A DNA stretch of 64,000 nucleotides from Methylobacterium indicum. GTDB lineage: Bacteria; Pseudomonadota; Alphaproteobacteria; Rhizobiales; Beijerinckiaceae. A model generated the notes under the pieces. The model was given only the letters and a program-made list of their open reading frames with translations. It did no database searches and was not told where the DNA came from. The stretch is taken from positions 1 through 64,000 of the forward strand of contig NZ_JTHF01000187.1 of NCBI RefSeq assembly GCF_001043895.1, given 5' to 3'. Position numbers and translations under genes: made by a program. Positions 44,092-53,094 of this stretch are shown here, in pieces; positions within the stretch are counted from its first letter, which is position 1; each line of letters opens with the position of its first letter.

Positions 44092-45165
44092 ATGACGTCC
44101 CCTCTGACGTCCCTGCCGAAGGTGTCCGTCCTGACCCGACGCCATGTGGTGACGGCGCTCGGCGCGAGTGCGGCGCTCGCCGGCTCGCGCGCAGCTCGCG
44201 CCGCGAGCGCCGCCAAGGGCATCTATCCGGTCGCGACCTGCAGCTACATGGTGTTGTTCGCCGCCCAAGGCCTCGGCTACTTCAAGGATGAAGGACTCGA
44301 CAGTCGCCTCGTCCAGGGTGGGTCGGGCGTGAAGACCCGGGAGATCATCGCCTCGGGCCAGGGCGATTTCGCGCTCGCTGACTTCGTCCACCCGATGCTG
44401 CTGACGAATAAGGGGCGCCCGTGCAAGGCGCTCACCGCGGTCGACCGCATCGCGGCCGGCCTGCAGTTCATGATCCGGGCCGACCTCTACGCGCAGGGCA
44501 TCACCGACCTCGCCAAGTTCGTCGCCTGGAAGCGCCCGGACGGGCGAAAGCCCCTCGTCGGCGTCTCCTCGATCGGCGGCACGACCCACGTCTGGTCGAC
44601 CTACTTCCTGGAAAAGCTCGGCTATGACGGCATGGTCACCTGGCTCGGAGTCGGCAACGTCGACACGATGCTCGGCTCGCTGAAGACGAAGCAGGTCGAC
44701 GTCCTCATCAACACCTACTCGCTCGTCGGCGAGGTCGAGCGCCAGGGCTACGGCAAGCTGCTCTACGACGGCTCGGACCCGCGCAACTGGGACACGGTGA
44801 TCGGCGGCACGGTGCCGGTGACGGTGAATTACTGCCTGCAGGCGCGCATCGACCGCGATCCAGCCCTGGTCCAGGCCTGGACCAACGCCGTGATGCGCGC
44901 CGGGCAGTGGATCGACAAGCACGATCCCGAGGAGATCTACGGCACCATCGAGCCCTTCGTCGGCTCGACCTCGCGCGAGTCGAACCTGATCGAGATCAAG
45001 GCGACCAAGGCAGTCGGCAACCCGGCCGGGCTGATCGACCAAGCGGCGTTCGACCGCGGCGCCAAGGTGTGGTTCCGCGAGATGACCGGCGTGCAGAAGC
45101 TGCCGCTCGACGCCGTCTACGCGGCGCGCTTCGCCGAGGCCGCCGCCGCGAAGTACCCGGCGTGA
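44092..45165 (+). CDS. NMT1/SsuA-type ABC substrate-binding protein, Tat signal
   Basis: 357-residue periplasmic protein. The N terminus has a twin-arginine pattern (LTRRHVVTALGASAALAG) and a signal ending near ARA at residue 37. The mature domain has YMVLFAAQGLGYFKDEGLDS and VKTREIIASGQGDFALADFV, typical of SsuA/TauA/NMT1 proteins that bind sulfonates, nitriles, pyrimidines or aromatic acids. First of three transporter genes; the stop overlaps the ATPase gene. It likely binds the substrate of the LeuCD/LeuB-like enzymes. Confidence 0.88.
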   Translation: MTSPLTSLPKVSVLTRRHVVTALGASAALAGSRAARAASAAKGIYPVATCSYMVLFAAQGLGYFKDEGLDSRLVQGGSGVKTREIIASGQGDFALADFVHPMLLTNKGRPCKALTAVDRIAAGLQFMIRADLYAQGITDLAKFVAWKRPDGRKPLVGVSSIGGTTHVWSTYFLEKLGYDGMVTWLGVGNVDTMLGSLKTKQVDVLINTYSLVGEVERQGYGKLLYDGSDPRNWDTVIGGTVPVTVNYCLQARIDRDPALVQAWTNAVMRAGQWIDKHDPEEIYGTIEPFVGSTSRESNLIEIKATKAVGNPAGLIDQAAFDRGAKVWFREMTGVQKLPLDAVYAARFAEAAAAKYPA

Positions 45166-45992
45166 TGCTGGCCCTCGCCGAACCCCCGGCTCAAGCGGCG
45201 CTCGCCCCCGTGCGCGTCGACGTGCGCGGCCTCTCAAAGTCCTTCGCCCTACACGGCCGGCGGATCGACGCGGTCGAGGACGTCTCGTTCACCGTGCGCC
45301 AGGGCGAGTTCGTGTCGCTGCTCGGTCCCTCGGGCTCCGGCAAGAGCACGGTGCTCAACATGATCGCGACGCTGCTCGCCCCGACCGGCGGCTCGATCCT
45401 GATCGACGGCAAGGCCGTCGTGCCGGGCCGGACCACGCCGCAGGTCGGCTACGTCTACCAGAAGGACACGCTGTTTCCCTGGCGGACCGTGGCCGACAAC
45501 ATCGGCTACGGCCTGGAACTCGCAGGGCTGTCAAAGGCGGAGCGGCACGAGCGCGTCGCCCGGGCGGTGGCCCGGGTCGGGCTCACCGGTTTCGAGGCGG
45601 CCTATCCGGCCTCGCTCTCCGGCGGCATGCGCCAGCGCGCCTCGCTGATGCGCACGCTCGTGCGCGAGCCCGAGATCCTGCTGATGGACGAGCCGTTCGG
45701 CGCCCTCGACACCCACACCAAGCTCGACATGCACGACGTGCTGCTCAAGATCTGGGAGCGGGAGAAGCAGACGGTGCTGTTCGTCACCCACGATCTCGGC
45801 GAGGCGCTCACCCTGTCGGACCGGATCATCCTGTTTTCCGCCCGGCCGGGGCGGATCAAGGACTGTTTCGAGGTGCCGTTCCCGCGTCCGCGCGATGGTG
45901 TCGCGATGCGCGAGACGCCCGAATACGCTGCCCTGTTCTCACGGATCTGGCACGCGCTCGGCGAGGAGTTCAAGAAGGCGCGCAAGTCATGA
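45165..45992 (+). CDS. ABC ATPase, SsuB/TauB type
   Basis: 275-residue ATPase with Walker A GPSGSGKST (54-62), Q-loop YVYQKDTLFPWRT, signature LSGGMRQRASLMRTL and Walker B ILLMDEPFGALD. ATG 45165 overlaps the binding-protein stop; GTG 45162 is the alternative. Partner of the permease downstream. Confidence 0.92.
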   Translation: MLALAEPPAQAALAPVRVDVRGLSKSFALHGRRIDAVEDVSFTVRQGEFVSLLGPSGSGKSTVLNMIATLLAPTGGSILIDGKAVVPGRTTPQVGYVYQKDTLFPWRTVADNIGYGLELAGLSKAERHERVARAVARVGLTGFEAAYPASLSGGMRQRASLMRTLVREPEILLMDEPFGALDTHTKLDMHDVLLKIWEREKQTVLFVTHDLGEALTLSDRIILFSARPGRIKDCFEVPFPRPRDGVAMRETPEYAALFSRIWHALGEEFKKARKS

Positions 45993-46002
45993 GACTCTTG
46001 CC

Positions 46003-46869
46003 ATGAGCCGGCCGCTCTCCACCCTCGCCTGGCAGGTCGCGATCGTCGCCGTGCTGCTCGCCCTGTGGCAATGGGCCTGGAGCCTCAAGCCCTACGCGCC
46101 CTGGGCGGTGCCGGACCTGTTCGATCCCTACTTCGTGTCGCGCCCCTCCGAGATCTTCGAGCAGTTCCTGCGTCTGAGCTGCCTGCAGCCGAAGCCCGGC
46201 GAGTTGGCGATGCCCGGCGGGACCGCCTTCTCGGCCTGCACCGCGCGCTACGAGAACAATTTGTGGTTCGCGACCTTCGTCACCCTGCGCAATACGTTCT
46301 TCGGCTTCCTGACCGGCGTGACGAGCGGCGTCGTGCTCGGCCTGCTGCTCGGCCGTTCGCCGCGCCTGGCCGAGATCGCCTCGCCCTTCGTCACCGCGGT
46401 CAACTCGATCCCCCGGATCGCGCTCGCCCCGATCATCATCCTGGCCTTCGGCATCGGCGACGCCTCGAAGATCGCGACGTCGTGGATCGTCGTGGTGTTC
46501 CTGGTGTTCTTCAACACCTTCGAGGGCGCGCGCTCGGTCGATCCCGACTACGTCAACGCCTCGCGGCTGCTCGGCGCCTCGGAGTGGCAGATCACCCGGA
46601 CCGTCATCATTCCCTCGACGATGGCCTGGGTCTTCGCCTCCCTGACGCCGGCGGTCTCGTTCGCGTTGATCGGCGTCATCGTCGGCGAGTTCATCGGCGC
46701 GGAGTTCGGGATCGGACGCCTGATCATCGAGTCGGAAGCGCGCGGCGAAGCCGCCGGCATGATGGTCGCGGTGTTCGTGCTGATGATCGTGGGCATCGCC
46801 CTCTCGGCGGGAATCCAGCGCATGCAGAGCTACCTGCTGCGCTGGCAGCCGCGCCACCAGGGCCGATGA
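46003..46869 (+). CDS. ABC permease, SsuC/TauC type
   Basis: 288-residue inner-membrane permease with about six helices. The loop NASRLLGASEWQITRTVIIP is the ATPase-contacting EAA motif. It has a longer periplasmic segment than usual between helices 1 and 2 (about residues 30-85) that includes a Cys pair. Starts 10 bases after the ATPase stop; its stop overlaps the possible first ATG of the MFS gene. Confidence 0.9.
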   Translation: MSRPLSTLAWQVAIVAVLLALWQWAWSLKPYAPWAVPDLFDPYFVSRPSEIFEQFLRLSCLQPKPGELAMPGGTAFSACTARYENNLWFATFVTLRNTFFGFLTGVTSGVVLGLLLGRSPRLAEIASPFVTAVNSIPRIALAPIIILAFGIGDASKIATSWIVVVFLVFFNTFEGARSVDPDYVNASRLLGASEWQITRTVIIPSTMAWVFASLTPAVSFALIGVIVGEFIGAEFGIGRLIIESEARGEAAGMMVAVFVLMIVGIALSAGIQRMQSYLLRWQPRHQGR

Positions 46870-46895
46870 GCCGGGACAACGAGGGGGAGACGCTG

Positions 46896-48221
46896 ATGCC
46901 GAGACGCCGGATCTGGATCTACGTCCTGATGTTCGCGCTGGCGACCATCAATTACGTCGATCGCGTCGTGCTCTCGGTCTCAGCGACGTCGATCACGCGG
47001 GAATTCGGCATCACGCCGGTCGAGCTCGGCTACCTGTTCTCGTCCTTCCTGTGGCTCTACGTCCTCTGCCTGGTTCCGATGGGGATGCTGGTCGACCGCT
47101 TCGGCTCGCGGGTGGTGAACGCCGCCGGGATCGGGCTGTGGTCGGCCGCCACCGCTCTCACCGCTCTCGCCTCCGGGCTCGGCGGCCTCATCGTCGCGCG
47201 CATCGCCATGGGAATCGGCGAGTCGACGACCTATCCGGCGGCCGGCCGGGTGATCCGCGAATGGATCCCGCGCTCGGAGCGGGCCCTGTTCGCGGCGATT
47301 TTCAACGCCGGAGCGTATTTCGGGCCGGCAATCGGCGGGATCGCGCTCGCCTGGCTCGTCGAGGCGGCGGGCTGGCGCGCGGCATTCCTGGCCTGCGGCG
47401 CCGCCGGGTTCGTGTGGCTCGCCGCCTGGCTCGTCTGGTATCGCCGCCCCGAGAGGGCGGGCTGGCTCGATCCCCGCGAGCGCGACCTGATCCTCGGCGA
47501 GCGCGAGCCGGACGCGGCGGCGCCCGCGGCGGCGCCCTCCTCCCTCGGCCGGCTTCTCGCCTCGCGGGCCATGCTGGGGCTGATGCTGACGCAGGGCTGC
47601 GCCGTCTACACCCAGTACCTGTTCCTGACCTGGCTGCCCAACTACTTCCAGACCGAGCGCGGGATGCCGATGCTCAAGAGCGGCGCCATGATGGCGATCC
47701 CCTATCTCGGCGCGGTCATCCTGACGACCCTCGTCGGACGCTTCAGCGATGCGCGCCTCGACGCCGCGGCGGCGGCCTCGGGCGAACGTCGCCACGTCGC
47801 CGCCTTCGCGATGCTCGCCGGCGCCGTCATCCTGCTCGCGCCGGTGACGTCGAGCGTCCCTCTGGTGCTCCTTCTGATCATGGTCGCGCTCGGCGGCGTC
47901 GCCTCGACGGTCGCTCTCAACATCGCCCTCGTCGGCGACCTCATCGCCTCCTCCGCCGATGCCGGGCGCGCGACGGGGCTCCTCATCCTTGGCGGCAACG
48001 TCTTCGGCATCCTGGCGCCGATCGTGACCGGCTACGTGGTCCAGGCGACCGGCAGCTTCGATGCGGCCTTCCTGGTGGCGGGCGGCCTGCTCCTCATCGG
48101 CGCCGCCTCGGTCTTCCTCCTCGCCCGCCACCCGATCGGCGCGCATTCCCCTTCCCTCTGCCCTTCCCTCCCTGCCAACCCGGGACCGGTGCATGTTCTT
48201 CCAGCCGCCGAGAGACCTTGA
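46896..48221 (+). CDS. MFS transporter of the anion:cation symporter type
   Basis: 441-residue transporter with 12 predicted helices. FALATINYVDRVVLSVSA and GMLVDRFGSRVVNAAGIG are typical of the ACS subgroup (tartrate, glucarate, phthalate, hexuronate carriers). ATG 46896 has GAGGGGGAGA at good spacing; ATG 46866 overlaps the permease stop and would add 10 residues. Its C terminus overlaps the lactonase-like gene by 29 bases. A second import route for an organic acid anion is likely. Confidence 0.88.
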   Translation: MPRRRIWIYVLMFALATINYVDRVVLSVSATSITREFGITPVELGYLFSSFLWLYVLCLVPMGMLVDRFGSRVVNAAGIGLWSAATALTALASGLGGLIVARIAMGIGESTTYPAAGRVIREWIPRSERALFAAIFNAGAYFGPAIGGIALAWLVEAAGWRAAFLACGAAGFVWLAAWLVWYRRPERAGWLDPRERDLILGEREPDAAAPAAAPSSLGRLLASRAMLGLMLTQGCAVYTQYLFLTWLPNYFQTERGMPMLKSGAMMAIPYLGAVILTTLVGRFSDARLDAAAAASGERRHVAAFAMLAGAVILLAPVTSSVPLVLLLIMVALGGVASTVALNIALVGDLIASSADAGRATGLLILGGNVFGILAPIVTGYVVQATGSFDAAFLVAGGLLLIGAASVFLLARHPIGAHSPSLCPSLPANPGPVHVLPAAERP

Positions 48222-49152
48222 GACGACGGTGTTCGCGAGGCTGCCCGACGAGTACCGGCGGGCCGCCCCCGACAACGAGTGGGCGCGCTACCAGCCGCAG
48301 GGTGGCCCAGCCACCTCGCTGCTCGAGGGACCGTCGATCGACCGCGACGGCACCCTGTGGTGCGTCGACCTGCCGAACGGCCGGGTCTACCGGATCACGC
48401 CGGACGGGACCTTCCACGTCGCGGCCGAGTATGACGGCTGGCCCAACGGCCTGAAGTTCCACGAGGACGGCCGCATCTTCATCGCCGACTACAAGCACGG
48501 CATCATGGAGATGGACCCGGTCAACGGCCGTGTCCGACCCTTCCTCACCCGTGCTGGCCTGGCGCCGTTCAAGGGCTGCAACGACCTGTTCTTCGCCAGC
48601 AACGGCGACCTCTACTTCACCGACCAGGGCCTGACCGGGCTGCACGACCCGACCGGCCGGCTGTTTCGCCTCTCCGCCGCCGGCCGACTCGAATGCCTGC
48701 TCTCGAACGTGCCGAGCCCCAACGGCCTGGTGATGAACCTCTCCGAGTCGATGGTCTACCTCGCCGTGACCCGCGGCAACTGCGTCTGGCGCGTGCCGCT
48801 GAGCCCGGATGGAGGGGTCGCCAAGGTCGGGATCTACGTCCAGCTCTCGGGCGGCTGGGGCGGGCCGGACGGGCTCGCCCTCGACGTCGACGGCCGGCTG
48901 TTCATCGCCCATGTCGGCATGGGGGCGGTCTGGGTCGTCGACGCCATGGGCGAGCCGGTCTACCGCATCCGCACCTGCGCGGAGGCGCACACCACCAACG
49001 TCGCCTTCGGCGGTGCCGACGGGTGCACGCTCTACATCACCGAGAGCGGCAGCGGCTCGATCCTGGCGGCACGGCTCGACCGGCCCGGGCGGCCGATGTT
49101 CTCCCACGCCGATCGCAACGGTGCCGTCCGTCCGGGCGGCAAGGGGGCGTGA
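48193..49152 (+). CDS. SMP-30/gluconolactonase-family hydrolase
   Basis: 319-residue six-bladed beta-propeller protein. Repeated blades are visible: GPSIDRDGTLWCVDLPNGRV, WPNGLKFHEDGRIFIADYKH, GCNDLFFASNGDLYFTDQG, SPNGLVMNLSES and GGPDGLALDVDGRLFIAH, with the metal-binding Asn and Asp residues of the family. It hydrolyses a lactone. It starts inside the 3' end of the MFS gene in another frame. ATG 48193 fits the family N terminus, although no strong ribosome site is seen. Confidence 0.85.
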   Translation: MFFQPPRDLETTVFARLPDEYRRAAPDNEWARYQPQGGPATSLLEGPSIDRDGTLWCVDLPNGRVYRITPDGTFHVAAEYDGWPNGLKFHEDGRIFIADYKHGIMEMDPVNGRVRPFLTRAGLAPFKGCNDLFFASNGDLYFTDQGLTGLHDPTGRLFRLSAAGRLECLLSNVPSPNGLVMNLSESMVYLAVTRGNCVWRVPLSPDGGVAKVGIYVQLSGGWGGPDGLALDVDGRLFIAHVGMGAVWVVDAMGEPVYRIRTCAEAHTTNVAFGGADGCTLYITESGSGSILAARLDRPGRPMFSHADRNGAVRPGGKGA

Positions 49153-49159
49153 TCGCGAT

Positions 49160-49176
49160 CCCGACCCGGTGTCGGG
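49160..49176. terminator. Hairpin between convergent genes
   Basis: CCCGAC-CCGGT-GTCGGG forms a 6-bp stem with a 5-base loop eight bases after the lactonase stop, in the gap facing the oppositely oriented GntR gene. It has no T-run, so it is at most a weak or bidirectional terminator. Confidence 0.35.
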
Positions 49177-49301
49177 CCCGGGCGAGCCTGACGATCGCGA
49201 GGCCGGCGGTCGTCACGGTCGATCGGCAGGACCGGGTCGACGTCCGGTCGATACGCGGGAGCGGAGCGCAGAGGTGAGCCCGACCGGGCGGCTTGCCGCG
49301 C

Positions 49302-50078
49302 TTAACGCCCTGCGGCCTCGGCGAGGACCGCATCCGCGGCGGTCCCGCTTCCGTTCATGCGGCGCAGCCGCTGCGAGACCGTGAACCGTCCCGCCGGGTG
49401 GATCGTCGAGGACATCTCGAAGATCTCGCCCTTCTCGTCGACGTAGTGGCGCACGATACGGAGCGCGGGCGCGTCGGCCTGCGCCTGCAACGCCGCCGCC
49501 CGGGCGGCCGGCAGGGCGACGGCGTCGACGGATTGCCGGATCTCCGCGCAAAGCCGGCCGTAGCGCTGCTCGATCAGCGTTGTGATCAAAACCTCCGGCG
49601 TGACCCGGGCAACCTCGCCGAGGTCGGCGTAGAGCGGGTCGATGTACACGTCGGTCCAGCTGACCGGGGGCGCGCCCGGCTCGCTGTTCAGGCGCAGGCT
49701 CGAGATCCGGAACCAGCGCGCCCCCTCCTCGCACCCGATCTCCGCAGTTAGGCCCGCATCCGCCGTGACGTGCGCCGTCTCCTGGACCACGCGGATCGTC
49801 GCGGCGCCGAACTGGATCAGGTCCTCCAGGGACGCGAGGGACTGCCGGTAGCCGGTCGTCGGTTCCACCGCCTCGACCCGCGTCCCCGCCTTCTTGTTGC
49901 GCGAGACGAGGCCCTGATCCTGCAACTGACGGATCGCGGTGCGCACCGTGTGGCGGCTCATCCCGTAATGCTCGCACAGCTCCAGCTCGGTCGGCAGCAG
50001 TGAGCCGACCGGATAGCGGCCCGTGGCGATCCCAGCTTTCAGATCCTGCGCAACCTGCGCCCACAACGTCCCGCTCAT
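49302..50078 (-). CDS. GntR/HutC-family transcriptional regulator with UTRA domain
   Basis: 258-residue regulator. The N-terminal winged helix is WAQVAQDLKAGIATGRYPVG, TELELCEHYGMSRHTVRTAI, RQLQDQGLVSRNKKAGTRV. The C-terminal UTRA ligand domain follows (RISSLRLNSEPGAPPVSWTD onward). ATG 50078 was preferred over 50141 because it has GGGAAG upstream and because the 50141 codon lies inside the operator palindrome. It diverges from the lyase-dctA-fumarase genes and probably represses them and itself, with a ligand such as a pathway acid. Confidence 0.85.
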   Translation of the reverse strand: MSGTLWAQVAQDLKAGIATGRYPVGSLLPTELELCEHYGMSRHTVRTAIRQLQDQGLVSRNKKAGTRVEAVEPTTGYRQSLASLEDLIQFGAATIRVVQETAHVTADAGLTAEIGCEEGARWFRISSLRLNSEPGAPPVSWTDVYIDPLYADLGEVARVTPEVLITTLIEQRYGRLCAEIRQSVDAVALPAARAAALQAQADAPALRIVRHYVDEKGEIFEMSSTIHPAGRFTVSQRLRRMNGSGTAADAVLAEAAGR

Positions 50079-50121
50079 CAGTGCTTCCCGCATCGCCGCA
50101 CGCCGCCGCGCGCCCGCTCCC

Positions 50122-50168
50122 TTGACATCATGTCCGGACATAAAATATGCATTTTAATGTTCGTACAT
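50122..50168. promoter_or_regulatory. Divergent promoter with two GntR-type operators
   Basis: ATGTCCGGACAT (50130-50141, perfect) and ATGTTCGTACAT (50157-50168, imperfect) share ATGT-N4-ACAT, with centres 27 bp apart. A consensus -35 TTGACA (50122-50127) precedes the first, and a -10-like TATGCA lies at 50146-50151, so the first site sits between -35 and -10 of the plus-strand promoter. HutC-type regulators bind such short GT/AC palindromes. Confidence 0.65.
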
Positions 50169-50169
50169 A

Positions 50170-51576
50170 ATGACGCCGTTCCTGGAGCGGCCGGAGGATG
50201 CCGTGAGCCGCCCGATTCCTGCACCCGCCGCCACCGTCATCGACTCGCTCCTGTTCCGCGACGCATTCGGCACCCCCGCGATGCGCGCGATCTTCTCCGA
50301 CCATGCTCTGATCCGGCGATACATCGAGGTCGAGGTGGCGCTGGCCAAGGCCGAGGCGGCCTGCGGCGTCATCCCAGCGGAGGCCGCCGATGACATCGCC
50401 GCGCGCTGCAGCTTCGAGGCGCTCGACTTCGACCTGCTCCGCCACGAGACCGACAATGTCGGCTACCCCATCCTGCCGCTGGTCCACCAGCTGGTGAAGC
50501 AATGCGGCGAGGCGGGCCGCTTCGTCCACTGGGGGGCGACCACCCAGGACATCATGGACACGGCCAACGTGCTCCAGATCCGCGCCGGCCTCGATCTCGT
50601 CTCGGCCGACATCGATGCCCTGCGCACCATCCTGGCCGACCTGTCGCGCCGCCACCGCGACACCCCGATGGCGGGCCGCACCCACCTGCAGCAGGCCCTG
50701 CCCGTCACCTTCGGCTACAAGACCGCGATCTGGCTCGCCGCCCTCGACCGCCACGCCGAGCGCCTCGCGCAAGCCCGCCCCCGAGTGCTCGTCGGATCCT
50801 TCGCCGGGGCGGCGGGAACCCTGGCCTCCCTCGGCGAGAGCGGCCTCGCCGTGCAGGAGGCGCTCTGCCGCGAGCTCGGCCTCGGCGTGCCGGTCTCGAC
50901 CTGGCACGTCGCCCGCGACGGCTTCGCCGAGGTGGTCAACCTGCTCGCCCTCATCACCGGGTCGCTCGGCAAGATCGCCCTCGACGTGATGATCATGGCC
51001 TCGACCGAGTTCGCCGAGGTCTACGAGCCCTTCGTCACCGGGCGCGGCGCCTCCTCAACCATGCCGCAGAAGCGCAACCCGATCTCGTCCGAGCTGATGC
51101 TCGCCGCCTCCAAGGGCGTGCGCCAGCAGGCCGGGCTGATGCTCGACGCCATGGTGCAGGATTTCGAGCGCGCGACCGGCCCCTGGCACGCCGAGTGGAT
51201 GGCGATCCCCGAGAGCTTCGTGCTGACGGCAGGCGCCCTGCACCAAGCGAAGTTCGCCCTGGGCGGCCTGATCGTCGACGAGGCACAGATGCGCCGGAAC
51301 CTCGGCCTCAGCCGCGGCCTGATCGTCGCCGAGGCGGTGATGATGGCGCTCGCCCCCCATACCGGCCGCCAGGCCGCGCACGACCTCGTCTACGCGGCCT
51401 GCCGCGTCGTGAACGAGCACGGCGGCACCCTGGCCGAGGCGCTCGCCGCCGTGCCGGAGGTCACCGCGCACTTCGATCGGGCGGCGATCGACCACCTGAC
51501 CGACCCGGCGAACTACCTCGGCGCCGCGCCGCAGATGGTCGACCGCGTCCTCGCCTCGGCGCCGCGCGGCCGCTGA
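50170..51576 (+). CDS. Fumarase/aspartase-superfamily lyase (carboxymuconate cycloisomerase or adenylosuccinate lyase type)
   Basis: 468-residue enzyme with the superfamily signature SSTMPQKRNP (295-304), plus VHWGATTQDIMDTAN (119-133) and AGRTHLQQALPVTFG (168-182). The layout matches PcaB-type 3-carboxy-cis,cis-muconate cycloisomerase and related ASL-type lyases. No other protocatechuate genes are near, so a different fumarate-releasing lyase is plausible, given a fumarase and a C4-dicarboxylate carrier downstream. ATG 50170 lies one base after the second operator, giving a very short leader; a later start at Met38 is unlikely. Confidence 0.82.
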   Translation: MTPFLERPEDAVSRPIPAPAATVIDSLLFRDAFGTPAMRAIFSDHALIRRYIEVEVALAKAEAACGVIPAEAADDIAARCSFEALDFDLLRHETDNVGYPILPLVHQLVKQCGEAGRFVHWGATTQDIMDTANVLQIRAGLDLVSADIDALRTILADLSRRHRDTPMAGRTHLQQALPVTFGYKTAIWLAALDRHAERLAQARPRVLVGSFAGAAGTLASLGESGLAVQEALCRELGLGVPVSTWHVARDGFAEVVNLLALITGSLGKIALDVMIMASTEFAEVYEPFVTGRGASSTMPQKRNPISSELMLAASKGVRQQAGLMLDAMVQDFERATGPWHAEWMAIPESFVLTAGALHQAKFALGGLIVDEAQMRRNLGLSRGLIVAEAVMMALAPHTGRQAAHDLVYAACRVVNEHGGTLAEALAAVPEVTAHFDRAAIDHLTDPANYLGAAPQMVDRVLASAPRGR

Positions 51577-51610
51577 CACCCCCACCCTACGACGACCGCA
51601 TGCGCCGCAA

Positions 51611-51632
51611 CGCGGGGGCGAACGCCCCCGCG
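51611..51632 (+). terminator. Perfect GC hairpin between lyase gene and dctA
   Basis: CGCGGGGGCG and CGCCCCCGCG form a perfect 10-bp stem around AA. No T-run follows. It lies in the 107-base gap of what otherwise looks like one operon, so it may lower or stop read-through into dctA. Confidence 0.45.
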
Positions 51633-51683
51633 GCAATACCAAGAGCGCGTGGTCACGGCCCTCGTCCCCTTCCGGAGGAAACG

Positions 51684-53021
51684 ATGTCGACGACCGTCAC
51701 CACGCCTGCCGGCCTGCACCCCCCGCCCTCGTCCGCGGCGCGGCCACGCCCGTCAATCTGGAAGAATCTCGGTTTCCAGATCATCGTCGCGATGGTGCTC
51801 GGCGCCGCCGTCGGCTTCCTGTTCCCGAGCTTCGCCGCGCAGCTGAAGATCCTCGGCGATATCTTCCTGCGGCTGATCAAGACGGCGGTCGCGCCGCTGG
51901 TCTTCCTCTGCGTCGTCGTCGGCGTGACCTCGGCGGGCGACTTCAAGCGTGTCGGCAAGGTCGGGCTGATCGCGATGCTCTACTTCGAGATCGTCTCGAC
52001 CTTCGCGCTGGCGGTGGGCCTGCTCGCCGGCAACCTGCTCGGTGTCGGCCAGGGCATGGCGGAAACGACCAAGGCCACCCTCGCGCACGGTAAGGCCCCG
52101 ACTGGAGCCGGCGCGCCGCACTCGACGCTCGACTTCATCCTCAACGTCTTCCCCGACAACTTCATCGGCGCCTTCGCCCGCGGCGAGTTGCTCCAGGTCC
52201 TGGTGATCGCGCTGATCTTCGGGGCGGCCCTCCTGCACCTACCCCCCGAAAAGCGTCAGCCGATCGAACGCGGCCTCAACACGATCTCGGACGCGTTCTT
52301 CGAGTTCATCCACCTGATCATGTGGTGCGCGCCGCTCGGCACCTTCGGGGCTGTCGCCTTCGCGGTCGGGTCGAGCGGCACGAGCGTACTGCTCTCGCTG
52401 ATCTACCTCGTGCTGAGCTTCTATGCCGTGGTGATTGCATTCATCGTGATCATACTCGGGGCGATCTCGGCCCTGTTCAAGATCAACCTGTTCCGCTTCC
52501 TCGCCTTCATCAGGGAGGAGATCTTCATCGTGCTCGGCACCGCCTCCTCCGAGAGCGTGCTGCCGCGTCTCCTCGAGAAGCTGCCGACCTATGGCTGCTC
52601 GCGGCAATCGGTCGGTCTCGTTCTGCCCACCGGCTACGCCTTCAACCTCGACGGCACGTCGATCTACATGTCGATGGGCGTGATCTTCCTGGCCAATGCC
52701 TATCACGTGCCGCTCGATCTCGGCCAGCAGCTCGGCATCCTGGCCGTGATGCTGCTCACCTCGAAGGGCGCGGCGACCGTGTCGGGCGGCAGCTTCGTGG
52801 TCTTCGCCGCGACGGTGGCGGCGACCGGCGTTCTGCCGCTGGAGGGGCTGCCGATCCTGTTCGGCGTCTACCGGTTCATGTCGATCGCCATCGCCACCAC
52901 CAACGTGATCGGCAACAGCGTCGCCACGGTCGTCACCGCCAAGCTCGCTGGGGAGTTCGACCCCCGCATGGCGGAAGAGGCGATGGCGCGTCTGCAGGCG
53001 GAGCGCGCCGTATCCCCCTGA
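51684..53021 (+). CDS. dctA: C4-dicarboxylate:cation symporter
   Basis: 445-residue member of the dicarboxylate/glutamate symporter family. Characteristic parts: FLRLIKTAVAPLVFLCVVVG, GTASSESVLPRLLEKL (serine-rich hairpin), PTGYAFNLDGTSIYMSMGVI and TSKGAATVSGGSFVVFAATV, ending with RFMSIAIATTNVIGNSVATV. It imports fumarate, malate or succinate with protons or sodium. ATG 51684 follows GGAGGAAAC. It sits between two fumarase-superfamily enzymes, consistent with C4-dicarboxylate metabolism. Confidence 0.92.
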   Translation: MSTTVTTPAGLHPPPSSAARPRPSIWKNLGFQIIVAMVLGAAVGFLFPSFAAQLKILGDIFLRLIKTAVAPLVFLCVVVGVTSAGDFKRVGKVGLIAMLYFEIVSTFALAVGLLAGNLLGVGQGMAETTKATLAHGKAPTGAGAPHSTLDFILNVFPDNFIGAFARGELLQVLVIALIFGAALLHLPPEKRQPIERGLNTISDAFFEFIHLIMWCAPLGTFGAVAFAVGSSGTSVLLSLIYLVLSFYAVVIAFIVIILGAISALFKINLFRFLAFIREEIFIVLGTASSESVLPRLLEKLPTYGCSRQSVGLVLPTGYAFNLDGTSIYMSMGVIFLANAYHVPLDLGQQLGILAVMLLTSKGAATVSGGSFVVFAATVAATGVLPLEGLPILFGVYRFMSIAIATTNVIGNSVATVVTAKLAGEFDPRMAEEAMARLQAERAVSP

Positions 53022-53094
53022 CCGACGCCGGAAAGGCCCGCGGGCCCTCCCCCATACGCCGACGAATATCCGTTTCCTCGAAGAGCCTTGCGCC

